Shown here: piece by piece, positions 52,136 to 62,841 of the stretch
Position numbering within the stretch: the first letter of the stretch is position 1
Layout of the letters: every line of letters starts with the position of its first letter
Source of the DNA: Arcuatula senhousia
Taxonomy: Eukaryota > Mollusca > Bivalvia > Mytilida > Mytilidae
Length of the DNA stretch: 64,000 nt
NCBI GenBank assembly: GCA_963971305.1
Contig: OZ020307.1
Location: forward strand, 6,337,501-6,401,500
Direction: 5' to 3'
The notes under the pieces: generated by a model
What the model was told of the DNA's origin: nothing
What the model saw: only the letters and a program-made list of their open reading frames with translations
Database searches by the model: none
Made by a program: the position numbers and the translations under genes

Positions 52136-52561
52136 TAGAAAAAAAATTATTTCTATATTCATTGACATTTTTGACATGATTAAGCCCCTTTTGGCCCTTT
52201 TTTTTTAAAAGGTTAGGACCACAAACCCCAAATGCAATAAAAAGCTTCCTTCAGTGTATATTATCATCATATTTAAACTTCATAACAATTGGCTGGCCCA
52301 CTACAGCTAAATTTCTTAAACCATTTGCCTTGACCAACTGTTAAAAATGGCATTTTTTGCCCCTTTGACCCCTTATATCTAAAAAACAGTAAGAGATATT
52401 GCAAATCTGATTGAAAATTGCACAAATAAAAAAGTTGATTTTTTGGGTGTGGCCCGTCTTTGGCCCCCTGTAGCAATGTAACGGTTCAATATACATCAAA
52501 ACCATTGACACATTTTGTTGATGGAATTTAATGAGGAATTCAATAAAAATAAACTGTTAAC

Positions 52562-53320
52562 ACAGAGACATGTCTCGCCTGTCGCAACTGGACACAGTAT
52601 AAAATGAAGTAAAAATCCTCCTTAAACTGATCTTAACTGATGCTTAAGCAGCTGCATACCAAATATAAATGGTGAACCATAACTGCTTTAAATAAAACAC
52701 TCATGACATAAATAAAAAGTTAAAAAGTGTAAAATCTCAAAGTCAGTAGACTGTGACTGCAGGATCATACAGATAAAATACTTTTGAAATTGATCTGTAC
52801 TGATGCTAATGCAAGTGCATACCCAATATCAATGATGTACCATAACTGCTTCATGTTAAACAGACGTAAGAAAAAAGGTTAACTAAACCTCGGCCAAATC
52901 CGTGTAAAATTTCAAAGTCAGTAGACCGTGACTGCAGAAGCATACAGATGAAATGCTTTCGAAATTGATCTGTACCAATGCTAATGCAAGTGCATACCCA
53001 ATATCAATGGTGAACCATAACTGCTTCATGTTAAACAGACTTAAGAAAAAAGGTTAACCTTGGCCAAATCAGTGTAAAATTTCAAAGTCAGTAGACCGTG
53101 ACTGCAGGAGCATACAGGTGAAATCCTTTTAAAACTGATCTGTACTGATGCTGATGCAACTGCATACCAAATATCAATGGTGTAACATTACTAGTTCACA
53201 CAAAACAGACTTAAGCAAAAACTTTAACCAATTGTGGACGCCGCCGCCGCCGTCGCCGCCATCGCCGGAAACACCATACCTAAGTCTCGCCTTTTGCGAC
53301 ATTCGTCGCAGGCGAGACAA
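52562..53320 (+). mobile_element. Family C element with a different (~180-bp) body
   Basis: It starts ATGTCTCGCCTGTCGC and ends GTCGCAGGCGAGACA, as other family C members do. The body units (GCATACCAAATATCAATGG, GTAGACCGTGACTGCAGGAG) differ from the other C copies. A (GCC)n tract at 53239-53266 precedes the end. Confidence 0.75.
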
Positions 53321-54211
53321 AAAGGAATTTTCAAAATCATATGAAAAATAAACATTCTACAACAGTTTTGTCAATACACCTATTTCAGCCCCTTTTTTCC
53401 AAAACGGTAAGGGCCACCAACCCCAAATACAATAGGAAACTTCCTCTAGTGGTAACAAACATCATATCAAAATTTCATAACAATTGGTCAATATGTACTC
53501 AAGTTATCGCACGGAAACCAAATGTCCCCAGACGACGACGACAACGACAACGACATCGTCATAACAATACGATCGCAAAAATTTTGCGGTCGTATAAAAA
53601 CTTCAATTTACCCTTATGTTCTATTTTTAGCCATGGTGGCCATGTTTTTTGTCGAATCAAAATTTCAAACTTAATTTCTGTAGAGGACATACTACAGAAA
53701 AAAAACCTCTTTAGTTTCATTACATTTGGCCATGGAGTTTCAGAGAAGAAGATTTTTGAAATGAACAAAAAGCTGTGAAAATGGTTAATTTTTACGATCT
53801 AAGGGTTTATGATAACTCCTAAAGGAACGATCCTAAAACTTTGACAATGACTCTATTACTACTATTATAGATCTTGATGTGCTTAACCATATACAATTTA
53901 ATTTTTTCAAATATCTTGTATAGTTTTCAAGATATTGGTCTAAAAAAGTGCCAAATTTGGAAAAATCAAGAAAAAGGGCAATAACTCCTACAAGGATTGT
54001 CAATTCTTCTTCAAAATTTCAGGGCAGATCTTGATGTGCTGATCACAATTATAAATTATAAACATGTCCAGTGGTTCTCTGACTTTGAATTTCCAAAAAT
54101 ATGGCATTTGAAGTAATTTTGGGAGCAATCGCCGCAGTCCTGGAGGTTAAAAAATCTTCTCTGTTTGGATTTTCAGGAGTTTTCTAAAAAGTCATGAGCA
54201 GAACAAGGAAA

Positions 54212-54667
54212 TGTGTCAAGATGACACTGATGCCCCGCTGGCAAATAAAATAAAACTGTTATTTTTACCAAATTTGCTAAGTCCAAGGGCCCTAATTTGG
54301 GTCAAAATCAGTGGACCGGAACGAAACTCGAACTTGACCTGTAACTCATCATGGTAGACTCACATACCAAAAATCTTTTGAATATATGCAAGGATGTGGA
54401 AAAAAAGTGCGGAAAACTTATTTTTACAAAATTTGCTAAGTTCAAGGGCCGTAATTTAGGTCAAAATCAGTGGACCGGAACGAAACTCGAACTTGACCTG
54501 TAACTCATCATGGTAGACTCACATACCAAAAATCTTTTGAATATATGCAAGGATGTCGAAAAAAAGTGCGGAAAACTAAAGTGTGACGGACGGACGGACG
54601 GAAGGACGGACGGACGAACGGACCGAAAAACTATATGCCCCCCAACAAAGTTGGCAAAATGGTGGGA
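54212..54667 (+). mobile_element. Family F element, pearl-like with (ACGG)n
   Basis: 5' end near TGATGCCCCGCTGGC; two and a half ~150-bp units (AAATCAGTGGACCGGAACG), distantly like family D; (GACGG)n at 54584-54623; end TATGCCCCCCAACAAAG with partly inverted TTGGC. Shorter and less regular than the others. Confidence 0.6.
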
Positions 54668-54751
54668 AATACAGATGTACAATCACATCATCCCATATGA
54701 TCTCTCCCCATCGACCCATGGAATAGATTTTAATCTTTGCAAGCTTTTAGG

Positions 54752-55570
54752 CAGGGTTGGCAAAAACCCGGGTTTTAAAAGTATTTCCCAGCCCAGTGGG
54801 AAATACTGGGAAAACCCGGGTTTTATTGGGTTTTACTGGGAAATACTGGGCATTACTGGGTTATACTTGATTTCCTATTATATTATCATTAAAAACCTAC
54901 AAAGGGATTAATTTTGATAAGTGCATGGACACTTTTCAGTTAAAACTTAATGAGAACACTCTTAATAACAGATTTAAGAGTGAAAGGTAAAAAAAATATG
55001 ATATATGTTAAAATTTACATGTACTGATGTATTAAATTGCCATAGTGCTTGTGGATGGGAGTCTTTAAATGAACTTGCAATTGATATGGCCTTATATAGG
55101 TTCAATGTTGTTTTTTTGAATACATGTATTTACAGTATGCCACATTCTAATCAACACAAGCCCTACCTTATAATTAGACAATAAAGGATGTTTTGATTAC
55201 TAATCCTTATTTAATCTTTTTATGGTTTCACAAATATATCTTGATTTATAGCCTGGGGTTTTTATCAATAATAGGTATAGACTATAAACTGTGTATTGTC
55301 CTACCTGTCAAAACTGCAATGACAATGAGTAAAAAAATAGCAAAAAAATAGTGCAAATATTTACATGAATTGTAATGTTATATTTACTGCATAATAAAAA
55401 TGATTCAATTTTTGTAGATGAGGAAAGTGTTTGAAGCATAATTTAATTATTATCAAATAGCATTTTTTTTCATGAATAAATTCTTATTACCCAGTATTGC
55501 CCACTTTGACAATTTTAAGGGTATTGCCCAGCCCGGGAAAACCTGGGCGGTCAATACTTTGCCGACCCTG
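54752..55570. mobile_element. hAT-like MITE, 819 bp
   Basis: Ends CAGGGTTGGCAAA and TTTGCCGACCCTG are inverted with one mismatch. Both sides are flanked by TTAGG. Subterminal sequence is rich in CCCAGTATTGCCC-like motifs in both orientations. No transposase frame. Confidence 0.75.
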
Positions 55571-55688
55571 TTAGGACTATTCCATTTCATAATACTTGTG
55601 ATTACACTACATGAATAAAATGTAATTGATTACACAGGATAATAACATTAACATGTTGACAAAGCAAAGCTCCCTAATGTACAGAGTC

Positions 55689-56100
55689 TGCCAAATTGCA
55701 CGAGACCAAAAATATGATCAAAGAAATTTTGACCTGGCATACATTTTCAATTTTTTCAGAATTTTTGAAAAAGTCTTCACTTGTGCAGGAAAAAGGCGGG
55801 AAAAACTATCAATTATCTCGTGCCGATCGGCCCAATTAACTAATTTAATTTTGGTTTCTTCGTGAGCATGGTGAGGATTTAGGACAATGCCATTAAATGC
55901 TAGCGTAGCCAGCTCTTTAATGTAGAAATTATGCCAAATTGCACGAGACTCAAAATACTATGGAAGAAAAATCGTTCTGTCACCGGAAACATACGATTTT
56001 CGGAAGTTTTTGAAAATGCCTGTGCGTGCTAAAAAAATTGCGGGAAATAGTAATACATTGTCCCAAATTATCTCGTCCCAGGCATTATTCGAAATTATCA
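55689..56100. repeat. Diverged two-copy direct repeat, ~243 bp apart
   Basis: GCCAAATTGCACGAGAC occurs at 55689 and about 55932, followed in both by similar TTTTTGAAAA and AATTATCTCGT segments. Nature unknown. Confidence 0.5.
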
Positions 56101-56225
56101 ATGGAATAGATTATATTTTTGTATCTACACGAGCTTTTAAGGCAATGTCCTACTCATATTCATATTATGAGACAGGTTCAACCTGTGAAGCTCCCGAAGT
56201 TGCAATGTACATTGTATTCTATATA

Positions 56226-56904
56226 TTAAAAGCATATTGTCTACGGCAAATTCATTTTTTTTACCCCCCAATTTTTTGGTGTCAATTAGACCAAAATGCA
56301 ATAAAATGAATATTGAAAAACATATTTGCAACAAATTTTGCCTCAAAAGTAGTTTATTTTGATCAAAATAGCTCGACAATATTGATTGATATTTCATTTA
56401 CCTGCATTACGTCACATTTACACAGATTTAGACTGAGTAGTTTTAACGTGGACACTAATCGGAATCTCGGGTTTTGTCCCCGAATACATTGATATGTTGA
56501 AAAATACCAATATTTTTTCGTGTTTACCTTTTAAATCACATTCAAAACTTAATACAGGCAATAGTTGTCAGTTTTATTCATTAAGGAGCTCTAATATTCG
56601 GTTGCCGTTTTAATTTTCTTCCGAGCTAAAACTTCGAGAAACAGATTATGCACCACGTGCAAGAACTGTGGAAGTTTTCAACCAAAGAAAGTATAATGTG
56701 CATGCTTACAGCTCATCTACATCTCATGAATATGAATTTCTGTAAAGCTTTACAAATATTATATATTTTTCAATTTTTGAAGTAATAAAGTACCCTAATG
56801 GCATTTTGAACGTTTATATCTTTCTAAATAAAGAAAACGAATAGTCTGACGACAATATTTTGGTTTTACAAAAAAATAATTTTTCGTAGACAATATGCCT
56901 TTAA
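56226..56904 (-). mobile_element. TTAA-flanked MITE, second copy (inverted, 679 bp)
   Basis: It is the reverse-orientation partner of 51564-52135, with TTAA at both ends and matching termini. It carries about 107 extra bases near its right end (AAGTAATAAAGTACCCTAATG onward). The two copies could pair as a long inverted repeat 4.1 kb apart. Confidence 0.8.
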
Positions 56905-58215
56905 AAATGTTTTGAATACGTACACTGAATTGAAAAAATTTTATATTCGAAAATAAAATCAAACTACATGTAACTTTACTTGTGGGTCAACTGTGCGCTT
57001 AATGATCTCAGAAATTGCCAAAGGAAAGGTGTGTAAAAAAAGACACCGAAAGTTTGGGAAAACAAGCGTGCAAAACTGGATGTTAAAGAAAAATTCCAAG
57101 GCTGTCAAGTTTTTATGAGCTGCTTGCAGAAAAAAATTAAAAGATCAAAGAAATTTGCCGCTAAATTGCCAATTAGATGCGCGAGTCTCACCTGAGTTGT
57201 GTGACACTTGACAGGTCTGAAATTCTAGTCATAGACATAGTACAACTAAAAAATATTGACATTTCTACCAAATGTTATCACTCCCGTATTACAATTACTG
57301 ACTATGATTACCCCATCCCGGGATGACCACCACTCATTTGAAGTTTTCTGAAAATCTGGATATGTGCAGAACAAGAGCCTGAATTGCTCACCTGGTCACG
57401 ATGTTGACCCTATAAAAACTTTTCTAGGGCTAAATGAGCTGAACATTTAAGGAAGTAACAGCTTTTCTCTATCTACTATAATTTCATTCTGTAGCCATAG
57501 GCCCAAATAATGAAAAAATGTTATTTCAGGGGCCATAACCCCTATAAGGGGTCATCTGACAACTTTGACCCTATGAAAACTTTTGTAGTGCTAAATGAAC
57601 TGAACATTTAAGCAAGCAACAGCTTTTCTCTATCTGCTATAGTTTTCATTCTATAGGCCAAAAACATGAAAAAACGTTTTTTAAAGGGCCGTGACCTCTA
57701 TAAGAGATCATCTGACAACTATCACCCTATGAAGACTTTTGTAGAGCTAAATGAACTCAACATTTAAGCAAGCAACAGCTTTTCTCTATCTGCTATAGTT
57801 TTCATTCCATAGGCCAAAAACATGAAAAAACAACATTTTATGGGCCGTTACCCCTATAAGTGGCCATCTGACAACTTTGATCTTGTGGAGACTTTTGTAG
57901 AGCTAATTGAACTGAACATTTAAGCAAGCAACAGCTTTTAAATATCTGCTATAGTTTTCATTCCAAAGGCCAAAAACATGAAAGAACGTTATTTTAGGGG
58001 CCACAACCCCTATAAGGGGACATCTGACAATTTCAACCCTATGGAGACTTTTTTAAGAGCTAAATAAGCTGAACATTTAAGCAAGCAACAGCTTTTCTCT
58101 ATCTGCTATAGTTTTCATTCCATAAAATATGAAAAAATGTTATTTTAGGGGCCATAACCTCTATAAGGGGTCATCTGACAACTTCGACGCTATAGAAACT
58201 ATTTTTAGGGCTAAA

Positions 58216-58945
58216 TGATAACTCCCGTGAGCTTTTTACTACGACTATTTATGCAATATCCATAACGACGTTTCCGGTAAATTACCAATTAATCTATTTA
58301 TAGAACGTTTACTTTACAGCAATAAAAGACGACTTTTTCTTGAATCTTTGACAGCAAAATTATGGTACTATTAAAAGAAAACACCAGCTGTTATCTTTAA
58401 ACCTTTTACTAATGTCGAAATGGATTTTATGACCCAATAACAGGCAATTAAATTTTGGGCAACATATCGCCGTCAGCAAGCACCTGTTCACTGGAATGAA
58501 AACTTTTATCAGAGAACAAAAACCTGTAAAAAATATTTTCACCCATCTCAATCCACCCCATAAGATTTGTAGATGTGAGGAAATTAATATTTTCTCCCTA
58601 AATTGCGAAATAGACGAAAAAGATGTTTCAAACGTGAGAGAAAAGAATGTCCGCCATTTTATTTTTAGATTTTAAAAAATTCCGACAATATAACATTCAT
58701 ATCTTTGAATCTTAAGGATCAAGTTTCCCTGAAATACAATTGTACATCAAGAATCACTGTAAAATGTTATTACTGCATAAATGGTAGTGGTGACTTGCAT
58801 ATATTTCAATATTTTTCCATCCGAAGTTGGGTGGTCTAAAAATAGAATTTTATGTATCCTTAAGGATACACTCGGCATTGACGTCATGGTGCCAAAAGGA
58901 TACATTCGGCATTGACGTTATGGTGCCAAAAGGATACACTGGGTA
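58216..58945. other. Unclassified insertion with short direct repeats
   Basis: It interrupts the 155-bp array. Near its right end GGATACACTCGGCATTGACG and two diverged copies are spaced about 33-38 bp. No inverted ends or coding capacity could be confirmed. Confidence 0.4.
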
Positions 58946-59006
58946 TGAAAGGGTTAAGCAAGCAACAACTTTTCTCTATCTGTCATAGTTTTCATTCTAT
59001 AAGCAA

Positions 59007-61465
59007 ACAAGAGGCTCCCAGGAGCCTGAATCGCTCACCTGACATATGTGCCTGAAGTAAAGGTTATTAGGCAAAATCTATTTGACATTGAAAGGGTCAC
59101 AAGTTTAATAAGGGGGTCTGACAATATGGTCGATCTTAAGGTGCTGATCACTTTTATCTCAATTAAAATTCAAAAATCTGTCACCCTTCTTGAGTTATTA
59201 GCAAAAAAATGCAGTTTAACCCAATGTTCTATTTTTAGCCACAGCGGCCATGTTTTACAACCAATCAAAAATCCCCACATCAGTTCTATACACCTAATGC
59301 TAATAAACAACAATACCAACTTTGGTTCCAATTGGACTTAAAGTGTCAGAGGAGTTAACATTTTCAATGTAATGAGGAAATGCTTTTTAAAAGCTCAAGT
59401 TTGACGTTCTAAGGGCAATAACTTGTCACAGGAAAGGTCCTACAACGTTGACCCTATTACATATTTTGTAGATCTTGATGTGCTCAACAATATTCAATTA
59501 AAATTTCTCAAAGATCTTGTGTAGTTTTCAAAATGTTGAGCTAAATAGGTGCAAAAATTGCCAAAAATCATCAAAAAGGGCAATAACTCCTACATGGGTT
59601 GTTGGATTTTCTTCAAAATTTCAGAGCTGGTAGACCTTTAGGTGCCGATCTCTTGTTTTCTATCAAAATTTAAAAATCTGTCACTGTTTTTGAGTTATTT
59701 GCAAAAAACTGCCATTTACCCCTATGTTCTATTTTTAGCCACGGGGGCCATGTTTTACGACCAATCAAAAATCCCCACATCAGTTCTATACACCTAATGC
59801 TTATAAACAACTATACCAAGTTTAGTTCCAATTGGACTTGAAGTGTCAGAGGAGGTAACGTTTCAATGTAATGAGGAAATGCTGTTAAAAGGCTTAATTT
59901 TGATGTTCTAAGGGCAATAACTCCTAAAAGGAAAGGTTCTACAACATTGACCCTTTTTACATATTTTGTAGAACTTGATGTGCTTAACAATATGCAATTT
60001 AAATTTCTCAAATATCTTGTATAGTTTCCAAGATATTGAGCTAAACAGGTGCAAAAATCCACAACAAGAGGCTCCCAAGAGCCTGAATCGGTCACCTGAA
60101 CTACACAGATACATATATTTGTAGATATTATTGTGCTTAACCATATGCGATTTAAATTTCTGAAATATCTTGGTTAGTTTTTAAGATATTGGGCTTAATA
60201 AGTGCAAATTTACCGAAAATTAGGAAAAAGAACAATAACTCCCACATCAGCAGTCAGATCTTTTTTGAAATTTCAGGACAGGTAAATCTTAACATGCTGT
60301 TCTATTTAAGCCATGGTGGCCATGTTTTTTTACGAATAAAAAATCTGACAATAGAGTTGTAGCTTATAAGCTATTAAACAATGGAAAATGGTAAATTTTG
60401 ACGCTTTAAGGGCCCCAACTCCTAAAAGAAATGGTTCTACAGCTTTGACCTAATTACATAAAATGAAGATCTTGATGTGCTTAATCATATGCAATTTGAA
60501 TTTTTAAAATATCTTGTATAGTTTTCAAGATATAGGGCTAAATAAGTACAAAATTTTCAAAAAATCCAGAAAAAGGGCAATAACTCCTATGTCGATTGTT
60601 GGATCTTCTAAAAAATTTCAGAGCAGGTAGATCTTAATATGCTGATCACTTTTGTCTCCCATCAAAATTTTGATATTTGAAACTATTTTTGAGTAATTAG
60701 CAAAAAACTGCAATTTACCCCTATGTTCTATTTTTAGCCATGGCGGCCTTATTTTTTGATGAATCAAAAATCGGAACGATAGAACTGTAGCAATTATGTT
60801 ATTAAGCAACTGTGCCAAGTTTGGTTGAAGTTGGATGTATGGTGTCAGAAAAGTTCATCTTTGAAATTCAGGGGAAAAGTAATGAAAAATGGTAAATTTT
60901 GACGCTTTAAGGGCCATAACTCCTAAAAGAAATGGTTCTACAGCTTTGACCTAATTATATGAAACGTAAACTTGACGTGCTCAATCAAATGCAATTTGAA
61001 TTTTTAAAATATCTTGTATAGTTTTCAAGATATAGGGCTAAATAAGTGCAAAATTTTGAAAAAATCCAGAAAAAGGGCAATAACTCCTACATCGGTTGTT
61101 GGATCTTTTTGAAAATTTGTGGGCAGGTAGATCTTGAAGTGCTGATCACTTTTACCCTGTGCCAGAATTTTGATATCTGTGACCGTTTTTGAGTTATTTG
61201 CAAAAAACTGTATTTGACCCCCCTGTTCTATTTTTAGTAACAGCGGCCATGTTTTTTGACGTATCAAAAATCCAAACGCAAACTTTTTGCACAATACCCT
61301 AAGGAACAACCATATCAAGTTTGGCTGCAATTGGCCAAGCAGTTTCAGAGAAGAAGATGTTTGAAAAAAGCTAACGGACGACGGACGACAGACGACGGAC
61401 GACGGACGGACGACGGACGCAAAGTGATAGCAATAGCTCACATGACCCTTCGGGTCAGGTGAGCT
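59007..61465 (+). mobile_element. Inner family A element (501-bp body), possibly two fused copies
   Basis: It starts ACAAGAGGCTCCCAGGAGCC. A second 5' end (ACAAGAGGCTCCCAAGAGCC) lies at 60064. One (GACGGACGAC)n tract (61372-61420) and one terminal hairpin (to 61465, arms TAGCTCACATGACCC and GGGTCAGGTGAGCTA) serve both. It sits between ATAAGC and AAAACATGA of the outer element. Confidence 0.75.
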
Positions 61466-62119
61466 AAAAACATGAGAAAATGCTATTTTTTACCTTTAAG
61501 GGGCCGTAACTTACTCCTATAAGGGGTCATCTGTCAACTTCGACTCCATGGAGACTTTGGTAGAGCTTTTGATTCGGAAGCAGTTGCGTGGCATCAGATT
61601 TCATCTATCTCTTATACTTTTTGATTTACAAGCCAAAAACAGTAGTCTGACCCCCCTGGTCTATTTTTAGTAACTGCGGCCATGTTTTTTGGACGGCGTT
61701 CACCATTTGTGCAATCTTGGTAGAGAACATCCCATAGATGAAGTGTGCAAAGTTTCAAAGCAATTTTTGTATGCCCAGGGGCCGCTTCGGTAGCCGGATT
61801 GGTCTAATCAGAAGGACCGAAAATGCAATACGGTATTTGCTTCTATCCTTTGTATTCTATCTTTCTCTTCCAGTTCAGCTATGCTTGCTACTCCTTATTC
61901 TTATCAGTTCATAACTTTATTTCTTACCGCCGACGCCCCTGCCCTTTAGTATTCCGAAACGTAATGGTCTGCAAAGACAGTGTTTTGTACCATGTAGATG
62001 TAGATGCAATCCCTTCAGTCATTTCGGAGGAGAAGATTTTCAAAGAAAAGTTAACGACGACGACGACGGACGCCAAGTGATGGCAATAGCTCACATGAAC
62101 CTTCGGTCAAGGTGAGCTA

Positions 62120-62841
62120 AAAAAAGTTGGGAAACAATTAAGTCACTAGCAAGAGCACAGGCACTTGCTTGTGATCAGTAACTGTAAGAACCATAGGCAA
62201 AGTTTGTCAGTGAGTGCACTGAAACCATACTGATCACAATTTTATCTCATTTAACAAAGTTAAAAAAAATATCATATATCTTCAAAATTTTCCCAATTCT
62301 GAACAGAATTTACCTTTTATCGTAAAAATAGCTGCAACAGCTGGCATTTGTACATCTCATTACATTTCTTCATTATTTATTGATTCTATTCGGAAATCTT
62401 TGAAATGTTCGTGACGGACGGAGAAGACGCCCGAGACCGCCGAAAAGTACTAACCAGCATGCATTGCGATATTGTGATTTCCGCATAGCAACAATCAACA
62501 ATATGGCAGACCAAGAAGAGAGGTATTCATTTATATTTTGGGCGTTTTAATCACTCCGAGAGCCATAAGACAATTGCCGACAAGGCATAAATATTCCTCT
62601 AAGTCATCTCTTTTTTGGCAATTCATTTTTTTGTAAAGAAATTGCCAGAGAAAAAGCATGACACCCTTGGCCTTGGTAAAAATTATCATCTACAAATGTA
62701 GCTTCTGCTCAGCTTGGTTTTTTTTTTCAGTTTGTAACTTATTCTAATATGAGAAAGACATTGCCTTAAAAGCTCGCGTAGATAATTCCATTGAAAATTT
62801 CGAATAGGCACAAGCTCCTGTTACGTTCAATTACGTAACTT
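62120..62841. other. Short non-repetitive interval with a CpG-richer patch
   Basis: The only stretch near the right edge without repeat structure. 62410-62470 contains several CpG dinucleotides in otherwise CpG-poor DNA and lies just upstream of the candidate first exon at 62502. It could be a promoter region; this is inference. Confidence 0.3.
62502..62521 (+). CDS. Candidate first coding exon (MADQEE) of a rightward gene
   Basis: ATGGCAGACCAAGAAGAGAG is preceded by AAT (reasonable start context) and followed by donor GTATTC. It would encode MADQEE plus two bases. The rest of the gene would lie beyond the window. Short and unsupported by homology, so tentative. Confidence 0.25.

Larger units (their letters stand above)
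51379..53597 (+). mobile_element. Family E element nested in family A, itself carrying a MITE and a C element
   Basis: It starts AGCTACGCCGAGCGCAGC then ATACGACCGCAA, and ends in a (GACGACAAC)n tract at 53530-53553 and a hairpin with arms ATACGATCGCAAAA and TTTTGCGGTCGTAT (to 53597). It is interrupted by a TTAA-flanked MITE (51564-52135) and a C element (52562-53320). Confidence 0.8.
50963..54035 (+). mobile_element. Family A element (501-bp-type body), split by family E and truncated
   Basis: The 5' end is CACCCAGGAGCCTGAATCGC then TCACCTTG. The body (GGGCAATAACTCC, CTTGATGTGCTTAACCATAT) is cut at GCAAATAAAA and resumes after the E element with ACTTCAATTTACCC. The terminal hairpin was not found, and recognisable sequence fades at about 54035. 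Confidence 0.7.
57371..62119 (+). mobile_element. Outer family A element (155-bp body) with insertions
   Basis: The 5' end is ACAAGAGCCTGAATTGCTCA then CCTGG; body of ~155-bp units to about 58215; it resumes at 61466 and ends with a (GAC)n tract at 62053-62070 and the hairpin at about 62089-62119 with arms TAGCTCACATG and AGGTGAGCTA. Insertions: an unclassified block at about 58216-58945 and a second family A element. Confidence 0.7.

Noticed and set aside
61790..61830. tRNA-like look of GGTAGCCGGATTGGTCTAAT
   Set aside because: No B box, no acceptor-stem pairing and no full cloverleaf.
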